Below, piece by piece: positions 1 through 11,672 of a stretch of 64,000 nt of DNA; position 1 is the first letter of the stretch, and the number at the start of each line of letters is the position of its first letter. A model generated the notes under the pieces. The model made no database searches, had not been told where the DNA came from, and saw nothing but the letters and a program-made list of their open reading frames with translations. The translations under genes were made by a program, and so were the position numbers. The stretch is from Crossaster papposus (Eukaryota; Echinodermata; Asteroidea; Velatida; Solasteridae), in the NCBI GenBank assembly GCA_037893245.1, contig JBAIAA010000513.1, positions 124,001 through 188,000 on the forward strand, written 5' to 3'.

Positions 1-1987
1 TCCTCGTCATGTGATTGGTCAGAGCTCAACCAATGAGGTGACCGTGAATTTTCATTTTTACGGCCGCGCCGTACATTTTGATGAATAATTTAATTCACGT
101 GATCAACGATCCACCAATCAGGGATTTATTCAGGCATTGTATCCAAAACGGCTCTTATCTAAACTTGATTAAATATTTTAAACACAAACAAGTTCACACA
201 ATGTGACAAAGTACTGAACTTATTTTGGCAAAGTCCATTTTAAACTTTGAGAAGAAAATCATTTCTGTTATAGGCCTTTCAGTGTTAATGGCATTAAAGA
301 TATTTGCTTGTTATGTATTTTGTTTGTTTCAAAAAATAACGCCACTCACAATCCAAACAAGAACTTATAATACCTAATATGATGAAGTTTCAGCCCAGTA
401 AATATTAGTTTTCTTCGAGGAAAGTTTTTTTTAATGCACATCTGTTTGATCACAAAACACGATTTTGTCCACAAAACACGATTTTGTCATAGCACTTTTT
501 ACAGGGTGTCCTAAAAAAAACACGGAACAAGTAAAACGTGTTAATTTTCTCATTAAATATTCAGCATTTGCTGTTAATGTTTGTATGAGTAACAAAATTA
601 GCTTTTAAATGTCGTTTTTTTTACCCTATTTGCTTCTGTCAACCACCACAACTCAAACCACTTTTAGAAAACGAATGCTTTTAAGCGCCAAACGATACCA
701 GCATATTTTACACTGAGTGATTGTATATAAAGAATGTAGGCCTAATTAACATTTTCTTTGAAGCCTCTTCATATTTACATGAACCTATTCAATTTCAAGA
801 TCAATTGAGCTATTACATAATACAAGATAAAATGAGCAACACATGATAAATATTCACATCTTTCTGATCTTCATTGAAGTTCAACCGTACAGGTGTAAGC
901 TGTTTTGTTTTGGGATTAGTAATAATCTAACTGGGACGTGTTAAGTAGAACAACATCGATTTTGGGTAGCTTGACTTAATTGGGTATATCTCTAGACTGA
1001 CGCAACCTAATCAGATGAAATAAAAACCATCTGAAAGACACATTATTTTGTAGTCTTTTCGAGTGTGTAGGCCTATAGCTTTTATAAAGCAATGTTTATA
1101 ACCATGATTAAAAAGATGTGTTCCACTTGCACTGTTTTTCCCCAAACAAATCAGTCAATCGAATTCACCTAGTAAATTTCTTGATTTCTTCTAAATCACA
1201 GCAAGCCAGATGAAAGGATACCTTTTAGGATAAATGCACATGATCTACTATGCCTTCAGCTAAATTTGAACTGAAAATTGCATGCATATTCCTCACCACG
1301 ATGTTGTGCACATAGCTTTATACGGTTTCCACAATTCATTTCGCATTCAGTTGTGCAAGTAATTGGCATTTATATAAACTGCATACGATCTGATATTACA
1401 TTATGTCGTTCCTTGGTTTATAGTCTTGGAAACTAGAATACCCATTATACCGGAGTTTCCCTTGTGATTTTAGAGAACACACAACCTGGAACTCAATTAT
1501 GTATCTGCGGGTAAACAGAATTTGCAGAAATACATGTATAATACATAATGGCGATGTTTTGCTTGCCCGTGATAGACACTCGGAAGTAATGAAGATACAT
1601 GTACCTGTGGTATATACTCGAAGACTGGAATATGTATCGCTGTAATCTATATTGATGCAAAAAGGAATATCCGCTGTGCATTGGGGAATAAAGATTGGCA
1701 AGATCACTGCGATGGCTATGTGAGGTCTGTACTTTACTGCATCATAATTTATATACCGCTGACATTTCCGCTATAGGGTGACTCTACCCGTAATAAAGGT
1801 GCTCATTGTGTAACGTTATATTATTCAACCTTTATCCTACACACAATCCCAACAGGCTCAAGCATTTTCAAAAATAAACCGAGTGTCGATCATTCACCTT
1901 CAAGTTTGTATCACATTATTGATAACCCGTGTATATTTCAATAGGCTGCCAGCAAACTAGGCGTGTTTTAAACATTTTTTTTTGTAT
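1..1987. other. AT-rich non-coding DNA, nothing recognised
   Basis: No exon-like reading frame, tRNA or paired terminal repeat was found here. The short open frames lack recognisable protein sequence. It may be unique intergenic DNA or old, decayed repeats. Confidence 0.5.
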
Positions 1988-2369
1988 TTAAAGGGATCGT
2001 ATACGTTTGGTAATTGGAACCCATTGTTTGTTTCAATCCTATATAGTTATAGATAATATTCCATAAAACAAACCTGTAAAAATTTCATTTCAAAAAGTGG
2101 TAGCGATTTTGAGATATTGCCGAAAATCTGGAGCGGTTATGTCCACGCAGGAAGAATAATCTGCATTGGAATACACAATCTGAGAAACGTCACTGCAGTA
2201 AAGCTTCTCAGATTCAAATTGTTGGGGATAAAAAGCGATATCTTTTTCCATAACCGCAGTACTTCGAATTGAAAAGTTTCTAAAAATGCATTATACTATC
2301 CAAAGCTGCTGTAAGTTTTTATTGCCATTAATTTTTGAAGTAATTACCAAACGTATACGATCCCTTTAA
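1988..2369 (+). mobile_element. TTAA-ended MITE, family B, copy 1
   Basis: A 382-bp non-coding element begins TTAAAGGGATCGTATACG and ends with its inverse, CGTATACGATCCCTTTAA. A second copy in the opposite orientation lies at 58763-59135 and matches along the whole length. TTAA at both ends is the piggyBac-type target signature, although no transposase is present. The termini resemble family A (TTAAAGG...ATAC...TTGGTAATT), so the two families are probably related. Confidence 0.8.
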
Positions 2370-2589
2370 GAACCGCCATTGGACCATTCCTTGTTTTGTT
2401 CAGCCTTTTAAAAAATCGTTTGGTAATAGTCTGCTTTTTTAGAAGTGCAATTTTACTTTTTTGTAAATATTTTTTTCTCAATTGCTTTTGAAGCTTTATA
2501 AAAGGAAAGAAAGATTGAATGTGTGTATATAACGCTCAATAATTGTACATTTATGTCAATATGTTAACATTGCTATATATTTCATGGTG

Positions 2590-2896
2590 TTAAAGGTATG
2601 ATACACCATTTGCAGATATCGACAATTGGTACTACCGAATTATTATGAAATATCTTACTTATTTGAAAGTATATAATGATTCTAGGCATCCAGCAAAATG
2701 ATTGCGCTAGATATCCTGTAATTGTTCCAACAAATTAAAAAAACAAAAACAACTGCCCGACGCCGGTAGCTTTTTTCTCGGCATCCATGATTGTAAAACT
2801 TTGGACAGTTAAACTACATTTACTAGGAAATACAACCCCCAAATCCACCCATTCCTGATAATTCAAGCAATTACCAATTGTGTATTCTACCTTTAA
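2590..2896 (+). mobile_element. TTAA-ended MITE, family A, copy 1
   Basis: The ends read TTAAAGGTATGATACACCAT and the inverse of the same motif before TTAA. The interior contains the family landmarks GATTGCGCTAGATATCCTGT and CTCGGCATCCATGATTGT. This copy lacks the central GCGATCGC palindrome. It is non-coding and needs a transposase supplied elsewhere. Confidence 0.8.
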
Positions 2897-3077
2897 CATT
2901 GGATTTTTATTTTTAGGAAATTTAAATCATAAGATGGTTAATTTTGTTAACAGGCTTAACATTATAATTGTAAAAAACAAGGAATCGACCATCAGTTGCA
3001 AAATATAAAAAGCTATGACGAAGAGAAAATGATGAAATTGTATGTCTGTTCATTTCTCTCCGTCACCCCCTCCCCCT

Positions 3078-3099
3078 CCCCCCCCCCCCCCCCCCCCCC
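3078..3099. repeat. poly-C tract
   Basis: An uninterrupted run of about 22 C lies in a wider pyrimidine tract. Long G/C homopolymers recur at 9179, 9385, 18859, 22652 and 32725. Their exact lengths may be affected by assembly. Confidence 0.9.
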
Positions 3100-3338
3100 T
3101 CCCTCCTCCTCCTCCCAATTTTCCCTAGACAGTGGCTAAGACTAGCACCCCACATACACATGCAGTACAGGGATTGTTGGGGCTGGGCTTTCTTTTCCCA
3201 CAATGAGCCAATCACGTTGCAACTACGCTCAGGTCAAACTTGTTGTTTTTTTCTTCAAGAATTTAGATAGTCGTGCATGTTTTGATATATTGTAAAATTA
3301 AGTTTGAGACTAACATCTATATTTATGGCCGTGGGGTA

Positions 3339-3734
3339 CAATAAGCCATTTGCGCGTGACCCCGAGTTAAATTTAAATAATATTTGGTACACTGACTTGT
3401 TCACCCAGCTTGGCACAGTTTAACTTTAAATTATCCAGACCAAAGACACTGTTGCTATATCACGTGATTCAGGGCAGCTTTTGCATAGTTACGTAAGAGA
3501 CGCTCAGCACCAATACATTGTTTACAATGGGTGAGAATGGCAAAAAGACACCAGACCATTCCAGAGCTGGGGTTGTTAGCGTAGACGCGTAAGGCTTGCC
3601 CCGAATCACGTTATATAGCAACAGCGTCGTTGGTCTGGAGAATATAAGTTAAACTGTGCTATGCTGTGTGAGCAAGTCAGTGTACCAGATGTTATTCAAA
3701 TTTAACATCGGGGTCATGCGCAAATGGCTTATTG
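3339..3734. mobile_element. ~396-bp palindromic (fold-back) element
   Basis: The left arm starts CAATAAGCCATTTGCGCGTG and the right arm ends with CGCAAATGGCTTATTG. The arms pair inward over more than 100 bases, including the motif around the GACCCCGAGTTAAATTT block. No coding potential is seen. It is probably a non-autonomous DNA transposon; no clear target duplication was found. Confidence 0.7.
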
Positions 3735-4547
3735 ACTGCAAATTTTGGATTTGTGAGAGGAACACTGAAGTGTACGCAGCGAAGCAAGATATTAAGTTTA
3801 TTTGTGTCTGTATATTCCCAAGGCCTCGATGATCATGGTGTACAAATACTTTCTCTAAATTACAGAGATGGAGATTTTGCATTTTTTTATTGACAGCCAA
3901 AATACACACAATTTTATTGGGAAAGGTAGTATAGTCTGGTTCCTCGACTTCCCTATGACGAAAGTTCTTGGCCTAAAGAACTAACTAAGCCCCCACCCAC
4001 CCACCTACGTAAGTACATAAAAAGATAAAGACAAACAGTATCCAGTAATGCTCGTAGCCATTTTATGCTATAATCTCTCCTGAACCAACATTAAGTTCCT
4101 GAAACCGGAAATGCAGGTGTTAGATATCCACAAGAAGTGTATAATGTGTACAGAGCGGGGGATTAATTGTGAATAATACCCAGGGCATTTACTGGGTTCT
4201 AAAGAAGACGGGGCTTGCTTGACATTCACCCAGCGAGGGCGTGAATACCAAATGCAAAGATGAGACTGAACAACTGTCAACAAGATGAGCCTGAGGTTAA
4301 GAAATTATTTGATCTCTACATGTATATGTCGAATTACTTCACATAGCAACATCGAAAGTCAGTCATTGTATGCATATGCATACGGGGTGGAAATAGTGTT
4401 GCCAAAAGCTAAACCGTAATTAACTGACTATATACGAACTAGATCTTCCTACCATTTTGATCCACTCGCTTTGGTCTAACAATTGGGCCACCGGTATCAC
4501 ATTATCGAGAGCATATAATTATAATCGTAGCGATTTTTTGCAAGGTA

Positions 4548-4745
4548 CTAGAGTTAGAAAATATGTGATAGCATTGCAGCGTAAGCGGTGGCAGCTTTTA
4601 GGGTGATATTGGGTGTTTTGGGGTGGTAATTTTGTTTTCAAAATGGTCTCCAATATGCCTGTTACCGGATTAATTATATGTGGTAACAAGCGTAACAACC
4701 AAAAGACTGCCACCGCTGCAATGCTATCACATATTTTTCAACTAG
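4548..4745. repeat. ~200-bp imperfect inverted repeat
   Basis: AAATATGTGATAGCATTGCAGCG in the left arm (written here only as position 4558 on) is repeated inverted near 4710-4738, together with the GCGGTGGCAG block. The two arms of about 50 bases flank a short AT-rich spacer. It is probably a small MITE. Confidence 0.65.
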
Positions 4746-4814
4746 GCCCTCTGGGGTGCATACCTTGCCAGGAATCACCTTAAGCATTACTGCCGACCAT
4801 CCCCCAGGCCGGCT

Positions 4815-5205
4815 GCGAATATTTTTTTTCACAAACCTAACTGGCAGATTCATGAATTATTCAGTAGTTGCTTTGATCACTGTACAACACTGAGGTTCTA
4901 AGTCTCTTTTTTCCCTTAAATTAAAAATACTCTAAAGATATCAATTTGACTAGGAAAAACGAGGTGACCTACTGCAGGATTCGAACCAGGGATCTTTGAT
5001 CCATAACCCATCCCACTATCCACTACACTACGTATAGCAGCTCGACAACAGCTGTTCTTTAAAGTGATTTAATGTAACTAGTTAACTAAATAACAACAAT
5101 GCTTTGACGTCATGTTTTATTTCGATGAATAAACATAACTTCTCATCCAAACTACTGAATAATTCATGAAATCTGCCAGTTACGTTTGGGAAAACAATAT
5201 TCGCA
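4815..5205. mobile_element. TIR element carrying a tRNA-like internal segment
   Basis: Arms of about 50-60 bases face each other: TGCGAATATT, then ACTGGCAGATT, then CATGAATTATTCAGTAGTT on the left, and their inverse on the right ending near 5205. The middle, read on the minus strand, contains a tRNA-like unit described separately. TIRs around a pol III-type promoter are unusual for a SINE, so this may be a composite or a SINE captured by a MITE. Confidence 0.65.
4963..5036 (-). pseudogene. tRNA-like sequence (degenerate)
   Basis: The minus strand shows a pol III box A match, TAGTGTAGTGG, and a perfect box B, GGTTCGAATCC, spaced as in a tRNA. The T-stem has mismatches and the acceptor stem does not fold well, so a functional tRNA is unlikely. 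A related unit with the same two boxes lies at 12787-12847. I infer a tRNA-derived repeat, not a tRNA gene. Confidence 0.55.
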
Positions 5206-5699
5206 GGCCGGCTGATATCCTATTACACATTCTCAACAACAAGATTGATTACCTTTATGCAAGCATGCATCATGTTAATTATTTAACCATCAGCACATAG
5301 ACTTGTCAGGTCGACGCAGTGGTGCTTTTTTTTCTTGCCACCCTGTATACATGGTCCAGGTTCGATTCTGTGCACCGTCAATCATTGGCCTTATATTCAC
5401 GAGAAAGCCATTTTGGTCGTGTTCCTTGAATGTATTTGATATAAAATTGTGAACTTTGAAATGGGATAGTGCCAGACTATTTTTGCATTCTAGCCTTTGA
5501 ATTCAATATTTGTGTTAATGTGGCTTAAAACATTAAAGGTATGTTTAATCACAAATTGTAAATTATTCATCACAGAAAACTGGTATTAATTTGTAATTAA
5601 ACTTTAGGTCATTTCTATCCGTAAGTTCCAAAATTTTACCTCACTTAAAATGTAATACAGCCGACTCGTGAAAAAAACAAATATTGCAAATAGTTTCAA

Positions 5700-5830
5700 A
5701 ATGTGAGTCGAGTAGAGTTTTTTGTATGAGGGACTCGAGACAAGTCGAGTCATTTACCCGTCGAGTCGAGTCGACAAAAATGTAAATCGATTCGGACTCG
5801 AGTTGTGCCATTGACTCGAGTCATTACAAC
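5700..5830. repeat. degenerate GACTCGAGTC repeat
   Basis: The words GAGTCGAG and GACTCGAG recur on both strands over about 130 bases, giving many small palindromes. A similar GAGACCGAGACC-type stretch occurs at 40250-40380. No gene is seen. Confidence 0.6.
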
Positions 5831-5906
5831 TCTGGCCTGTATAATCGTATGTTGCTGTATCGACGCACCGGTGTGGTACTACTGTCGTACAATGTAAACA
5901 GCAACT

Positions 5907-6235
5907 TTAAAGGTAGGATACACCATTGGTAATTGATTGAATTGATTGAATTATAATGAATATCGTTTAACTGACCTGTCCGAAGTTCTACAATCATTGA
6001 TGCTGAGAAAAGCAAAAAAAACGGCGTTCGTTTTCAACCGGAGTCAGGCAGTTGTTCTTATGTTGTTCTTGGGGATTTGTTTCGCGATTGCCGTCCGGAA
6101 CAATTACAAGATATCCAGCGCAATCTTTTTGCCAGATGCCTACAATCATTATTTACCTTTAAATAAGTATAATATTTCTTAATCATTCGGTAGTATTTTT
6201 TTTAAATATCTGCAAATAGTGTATTCTACCTTTAA
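5907..6235 (-). mobile_element. TTAA-ended MITE, family A, copy 2 (inverted)
   Basis: This copy runs opposite to copy 1 and starts TTAAAGGTAGGATACACC. It keeps the GCGATTGCCGTCCGG remnant of the central palindrome. Its terminal TTAA at 6232-6235 is also the first TTAA of copy 3, so the two copies lie head to head and share one target motif. The small open frame at 5946-6182 is transposon sequence, not a gene. Confidence 0.8.
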
Positions 6236-6620
6236 AGGTAGGATACACCATTTGCAGATATCGAAAACATTTACTATTGAATTATTAAGAAATATCTTAC
6301 TCATCTAAAAGTAATTAATGATTCTAGGAATCCAGCAAAAATGATTGCGCTAGATATCCTGTAATTATTCTGAAAAATTTAATTTTATAAAGAAATTTTC
6401 GCGATCGCCGTCCGGCGATCGCTAAAAAAACACAAATAACATAAGAATAACTGCTCGACGCCGGTTGAAAACTAACGCTGTTTTTCGTGCTTTTCTCGGC
6501 ATCCATGATTGTAAAACTTCGAAAAGGTCAGTTAAACTATATTTACTATAAAATACAACCCCCCAAATCTACCCATTCAAGATAATTCAAGCAATTACCA
6601 ATGGTGTATCTTACCTTTAA
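6232..6620 (+). mobile_element. TTAA-ended MITE, family A, copy 3 (most complete)
   Basis: This is a full-length copy of about 389 bp with both TTAA ends and the intact central palindrome at 6401-6422 (GCGATCGCC, TCC spacer, GGCGATCGC). It serves as the reference for the other copies. The 60-codon open frame on the minus strand inside it is a shadow. Confidence 0.85.
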
Positions 6621-8000
6621 ATTTCGCATTTCTTTGACGGGGTACCTGGATTTTCTCAATCGGGTACCTGATTCACATACTACCCGTATTGTAAAGCGCA
6701 CCCCATACGACCGTTTGCGGACGGTTTAAATGACTATTGTAACCCGGTCCGTCTGTGATAGCTGTTATCGAGTTGTGGGGATTCTTTTTGTGTACGTGTT
6801 TTGCCTTTAAAAAGCAATAAAGTGCTCGATGTAGGGTGCATGGTAAAACTGCTTGAAGTTTATGTTCGGTAGAGATGCTACATGTAATGTACAATATTTT
6901 GTGTCTATTCGTGTTTTAAATTGCACTTTCTTGTATGAGATGTCATATACTCTGAAATATAAGAACAATTTTCACTTTGAAACTATATGCAATCAGTAAA
7001 TTATATAGGGTTCGGAATGATTCTCATTCGGGCGGTTAGGCGTTTAATGAGGTCGTGTCCGAAGCGGGCTTCCATGAGCTACGGCTACGTCTATGGGCTC
7101 TATTCACGAATCGACCATATTAAATTGAAAGTGAGGTAATATATTCATTTTTGGAACTTGCGGTAATGAAAGCAATGGCCTAAAGTTAATTACAAATTAA
7201 TACCAGTTTTCTCTGAATAATATTTACAAATTTGTGAATAAACATACCTTAATGTTTTAAGCCACATTAAAACAAAAAATATTAAAAGTGAGGCTAGAAT
7301 GCAAGAATAGTCTGGCACCATCCCATGAAACAGTTCACAATGTATCCCTTCAGGGAACACGGCCAAAATGGTTTCCTCGCGAATAAGGCCTATTGTCAGC
7401 CTGCCCACGCGGATGTAGTTGTAATGGGTGAACACATAGATAAGATATTCAGACGCGGGGCTTACCACTATTTCTATACGTCCCTTACAAACGAGCGCAT
7501 TCAACGGTGTACCTTTCCACGGAGGATGGAAGCTGTTAAAGCTTTTAAAGTTCCAGCTTCATCAGAAGACGGATGGACGGCTGATGCAAAGCGACGAGTC
7601 GATGAGGCTTTTTTTATTCCTCCTTTGTAGCTCGTTGCATGCGGCCGTTTGGGATTACACGGGATCAGCTGCAACCGGCAATGACGGAGTGTGGCTAGGG
7701 ACATGAGCCAAGTACAAATATTTGATACACGTAATTTGCATGCTGCGGTTGCGAGTTACCAAGCTCGGCGCACACTGCGTTAAACGGGCGAGAAAGGCGA
7801 CCGACTCTCTACTGTCGCGTTCAGTGCCTGTGTAGAAAATAAAGTGCACAATAATATAGCCCTTGTCATCCTGCTCCAGTTACTTACGAAGTGGATTCAC
7901 TGAGAAGATGGTAGCCCGCTACTAGTACACACATTTTGTTGACACTTCGCTCCAGAAAAGAATTCGCTTGGAAACTTTATCATGACAGCTGTACATATTT
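6621..8000. other. non-coding, nothing certain
   Basis: Two overlapping open frames at 7190-7630 on opposite strands have no recognisable protein sequence. No paired terminal repeats were found, apart from TCCGAAGCGGG and TACGGC words near 7050-7090 that recall the GGCCGTGTCCGAA-type MITEs at 23143 and 61257. Confidence 0.4.
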
Positions 8001-8410
8001 TTTTTTAGATCGACGACACCAGTAGACCGGTTTGATTACTGAGAACCTCGCCTGCGCTATAACGTGGTGGCGGCACGGGCTGCATCACTTAGAAATTCAC
8101 ACTTTGCCCTACATGATGCACTTGAAAGAAAGTTCAGAGATGTATGTAGATATGTAGAGTACTCGCAGTGGGAGGTTTACTGTGATCAGGCTGAGAGATT
8201 CGTTGCTGTGGAACTGAGCGTTACAATAACAAAATCGCTGATAAAACGGTGCGCCAGGGTATCTTACTACGATCGTGTCCTGATTGAGTTTGTTTGGTTC
8301 TGGCTGTGATAGTTTGCTTCAGTCGCTTGTAACGAAAACAAGGATCGCAGAAGAGTTACAACAATCCGCAGGCCGGCTCAGCAGCGATCTGGAGATCCGA
8401 ATTGTGTAAG

Positions 8411-8803
8411 ATGGCTCCTGGAAACGAGACTGGTAATGAATTGGTTCCTCTTTATGCTCTCGACTCATCAACAAACTCGACGACCGAAGACCCACCTTAT
8501 CAACTCTTGCCACATTCTACCGCCGGGATCGGCTGGGACGGTCTCACCAAGCAATCGTCGGTCGAGAACGGCTTTCCCCGTCCCGGTGATGATGTCTTCA
8601 CCCCGAGTCAGTACTCGTGGAACCTGGTCATCGGGATCACAGCGTCCGTGGTGTTTGTGCTGGTGACCGTGGCGGCTCTGTTCGGGCTGATCGCTTTCAA
8701 GAAGTGCATGAGGAAACGAAATCGGACACTGAGCGCGGATACCGGCGTCTTTTCACCCAGGAGGGGCAGCAAGGCTGGCCTAGACATGATTGACAATGCA
8801 GTG
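8411..8803 (+). CDS. first coding exon of a single-pass membrane protein (unidentified)
   Basis: The reading frame from ATG 8411 gives 131 residues and ends at a good donor, GTG|GTGAGT, leaving phase 0. Residues 1-70 are hydrophilic and Ser/Thr-rich, with N-glycosylation sequons at N5 (NET) and N22 (NST). Residues 71-96 form one strongly hydrophobic helix, followed by the basic stop-transfer KKCMRKRNR at 97-105 and a Ser/Arg patch, SPRRGS, at 115-120. There is no cleavable signal peptide, so the likely topology is signal-anchor with the N-terminus outside and the tail in the cytoplasm. The layout resembles synaptotagmin-type N-termini, but no family-specific sequence is present and I do not assign one. 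Upstream DNA (about 8000-8410) may be 5' UTR and promoter. No second exon was recognised downstream. The frame could also be fortuitous, but hydrophobicity, sequons and donor together argue for a gene. Confidence 0.6.
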
Positions 8804-9178
8804 GTGAGTGTCGTGGTGTGTACACCCAGGTTGCCGATGGAGCGGTGGTTGGATTCGTATATCATGTTTTATTTGTTTGTTTGATTGTTTAATTTGCGCT
8901 AGACATAAGAGCAAGTCTTATGTCCTATAGTTCTCTGTTCCTCAATATCTGACTGACTGACTGAACTGACTGACTGATCGAATGTAACTTGAGTGTGTTG
9001 GGAAGTGCAATCATATAGAGTTACCCAAACGAAAATAAATGGGCTTAAATCTGGCCCATAACTGAAGACCGATAAGATAACGTCTAGAGAAAAAGACATT
9101 CTTTTGTTGGTTTTATAAGTAAAACAATGCATATAAGCTTCATCGAATTGTAACTGAACATGTACTCAGTTGGGGAAC
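8804..9178. other. start of a putative intron, no feature seen
   Basis: If the exon ending at 8803 is real, this is its first intron. It contains a short CTGACTGA tandem at about 8947-8976 and no exon-like frame. Confidence 0.4.
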
Positions 9179-9203
9179 GGGGGGGGGGGGGGGGGGGGGG
9201 GGG
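9179..9203. repeat. poly-G tract
   Basis: A run of about 25 G. A second C/G pair of tracts lies at 9385-9399 (C) and 9410-9421 (G) and could fold together. No function is inferred. Confidence 0.9.
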
Positions 9204-9384
9204 TGCAAACATAGTATTACTTTACCACCAAAATGGGGCCAAAAGGTGACTCAAAGTTTCCAAATTTATTATCAAATTGCCTTAGAATGCAGGCCAAGGC
9301 AGCGTAGATTTCTAAATCATTACATAATCATTATACGAAAAAACGACTATACTCTGTTTCTTTTGCCCAATATATTGCTTTGCA

Positions 9385-9421
9385 CCCCCCCCCCCCCCCA
9401 ACAAAAAGAGGGGGGGGGGGG
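9385..9421. repeat. poly-C then poly-G pair
   Basis: About 15 C are followed, after a ten-base spacer, by about 12 G, giving a potential strong hairpin. The overlapping open frame at 9246-9755 has no recognisable protein. Confidence 0.75.
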
Positions 9422-9894
9422 TCGCTTTGTTTTACCTTTGCTTATCATTATTTTGCTCATCACTGACAAATCGCTTAGCAAAAAGTTTAGCCATGATGCA
9501 ATTTTTGTATTGGTTGATTATCTTTACTGGCGTCCTGAGCAAAAGAGAATTGCGCGATCAATTCGACTAAGCAATATTATGAAGTATATGTTTCCAGCTA
9601 ATAAGTTGTTTTGGTTCGTGTTTAATAATGTCCCTGTGAATCATGCCTCTCGGACGCTACTGACATCATTTTTGATTCGTCTTGGCAACCTGCCAAAACT
9701 CCCATCCATGGTTATACTATATACCATTTGTCAGTTGTGCATTTTTATCGTTTGAAGCAGCAAAAATTCTTAAAATTTAAAGAATGGTGTTTGACAATTA
9801 TTCTTTAGCGAAGGTTTCGCTCTGTGAATGCTGTATTTTCCGAGAAAATAACATTTAATAAGATTTCGATTTTGTACCAACTACTATCAAAAAT

Positions 9895-9929
9895 GTCCAA
9901 AAATGCGCCTCTGAGACGCATTTTTGGAC
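9895..9929. repeat. perfect short hairpin
   Basis: GTCCAAAAATGCG pairs perfectly with CGCATTTTTGGAC across a 9-base loop. It stands in otherwise unremarkable DNA and has no T-run that would suggest a pol III terminator. It may be the core of a decayed palindromic element. Confidence 0.7.
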
Positions 9930-11670
9930 TTTCGTTATTTTCTTTAAAATGACAGCATGCCAGAAGGAATAATTTCACAGGGAGTTTATAGTCATTAATA
10001 TCTTTACATCAAAAGTTTTGAACAATAATTTGGTTGGTTACTATTTGGATAGTTGCGCAAAAAGGTATAGGCCTATACTGTTCCTTTAATATTTTACCAC
10101 CAACATTAACCTTCACAGACTGTGGAGCATAATTATTGAAAAAACCAACACACTCTTGTCTAGTGTCAGGTGCATCTGCTGTGGTTTTCGAAGCGTCAGA
10201 GAAAAAACAAGACACCACAAATCTAAATATTTCATGACCGTCCCAAATAAATAGAAAAATCGTAGGACGACGATATTATTGATTGGGACAATGACGTCAT
10301 CTCGTTTCCACAAAATCGCCTTGGGTCAAAACGAATTCTACTAAAACAAATAATGTCTCGTGGCGCTAAGTCGAATTGTGCTTCCTGTTCTTAATGCATG
10401 TCCACTGAAAGAGCTTTTAATTGAAGGCATACAAAACCAGGTGCACGCTTTTTGCCATTTGGCTAAAGACTCCCCCAGCCCCGACATATTAGCGTGAGTG
10501 GAATACTGCCATTAAAAGAACTGTCATATTTTGTCCAGGCCATAACACAGCGGAAGCAACCAGTACGTTGTAATGGCGTTGACATTAGGAGGATTGACAA
10601 AAATGCATAACAAACAACTGGATTATTTTAAGACTGGCTTGCGACATGCATAATGCATTGCGTTTCATGTTCAAACAGTTCAATATATCTTCAAATGAGC
10701 ATTGAAACTGAGGCAGCCAGCGCTTTAGTCTTTTTATACCATGCAGAACAAATCATTTTGATTATTTATGTTGATTTATTAGGTCCGGTAGCCGCCAATG
10801 TTACAAGACGAAAACTGGCAGAAAGCCAACGTTTGCGATGTTATAGTGTTTTAGGGAGTTAAGTTGTTGTAAGGTAAACAACGTTAACATAATAATTTGC
10901 CTATCGATCCAGATTCTTTTCTGGTTTGCATAAAATCGATGCTCGCATTGGCAAAAATCCACACAAGACACAAATGCCTAATATAATAATTAAAGCCAAT
11001 GTAGGTTTTTTGCCTTTATAATTTGAATTGTTGCACTGTTTCAAAATAGTACGCGACCTGCAGTGCGTCATGCCCTCAGTTGCCGACGGCTACCTGACGT
11101 ACAATTTGGACGTATTTGCAAAACAATATTATTGTCAGATTAGGGAACTAAACTACCAGGACCAATGCTTGAGGGGCTTGTGTGCCGTTTCAGGGATGTT
11201 TTTGCCCATCGTTTGAATTGTAAGCTTGCTGGCACACACATCTCTCTGAATTCGCCACGCATTTCTGTCCAAAGTTTTAAACGTGCGCACACAGTTCCTA
11301 CACATCACTCCTTCCAACGCACACATTCCCACATATTTTAGTAACATTTTTTAAAAATCGATGTTCGCTGAATTAATCAATTCTGGCTTCGCTGCGGTTT
11401 TTTTACCACATGCTACGCAACTTTTAGCCGTAGGCCTGCACATGTACATGTACCTGTTTTTTTTACGTTTTCTACAACTCATGTACGGTATAAATCATGC
11501 GTTCCAACAGCTGTCAATGTGCACGTAAATGTAAATACCATTTCTAAAACCAGAAAACGACCAGTGTGCACGCGCAGAGGTGATCCAGTATTAGTCAATG
11601 GCTTTGAATCGGGGCTAACTTGTCTCACTTGACCTCTTTCTCAGCAGGGTTCACTTTGAACCTGGAGCGA
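9930..11670. other. non-coding, nothing recognised
   Basis: Only short open frames without recognisable sequence occur here. No paired inverted repeats longer than about 20 bases were noticed. Confidence 0.4.
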
Positions 11671-11672
11671 TA

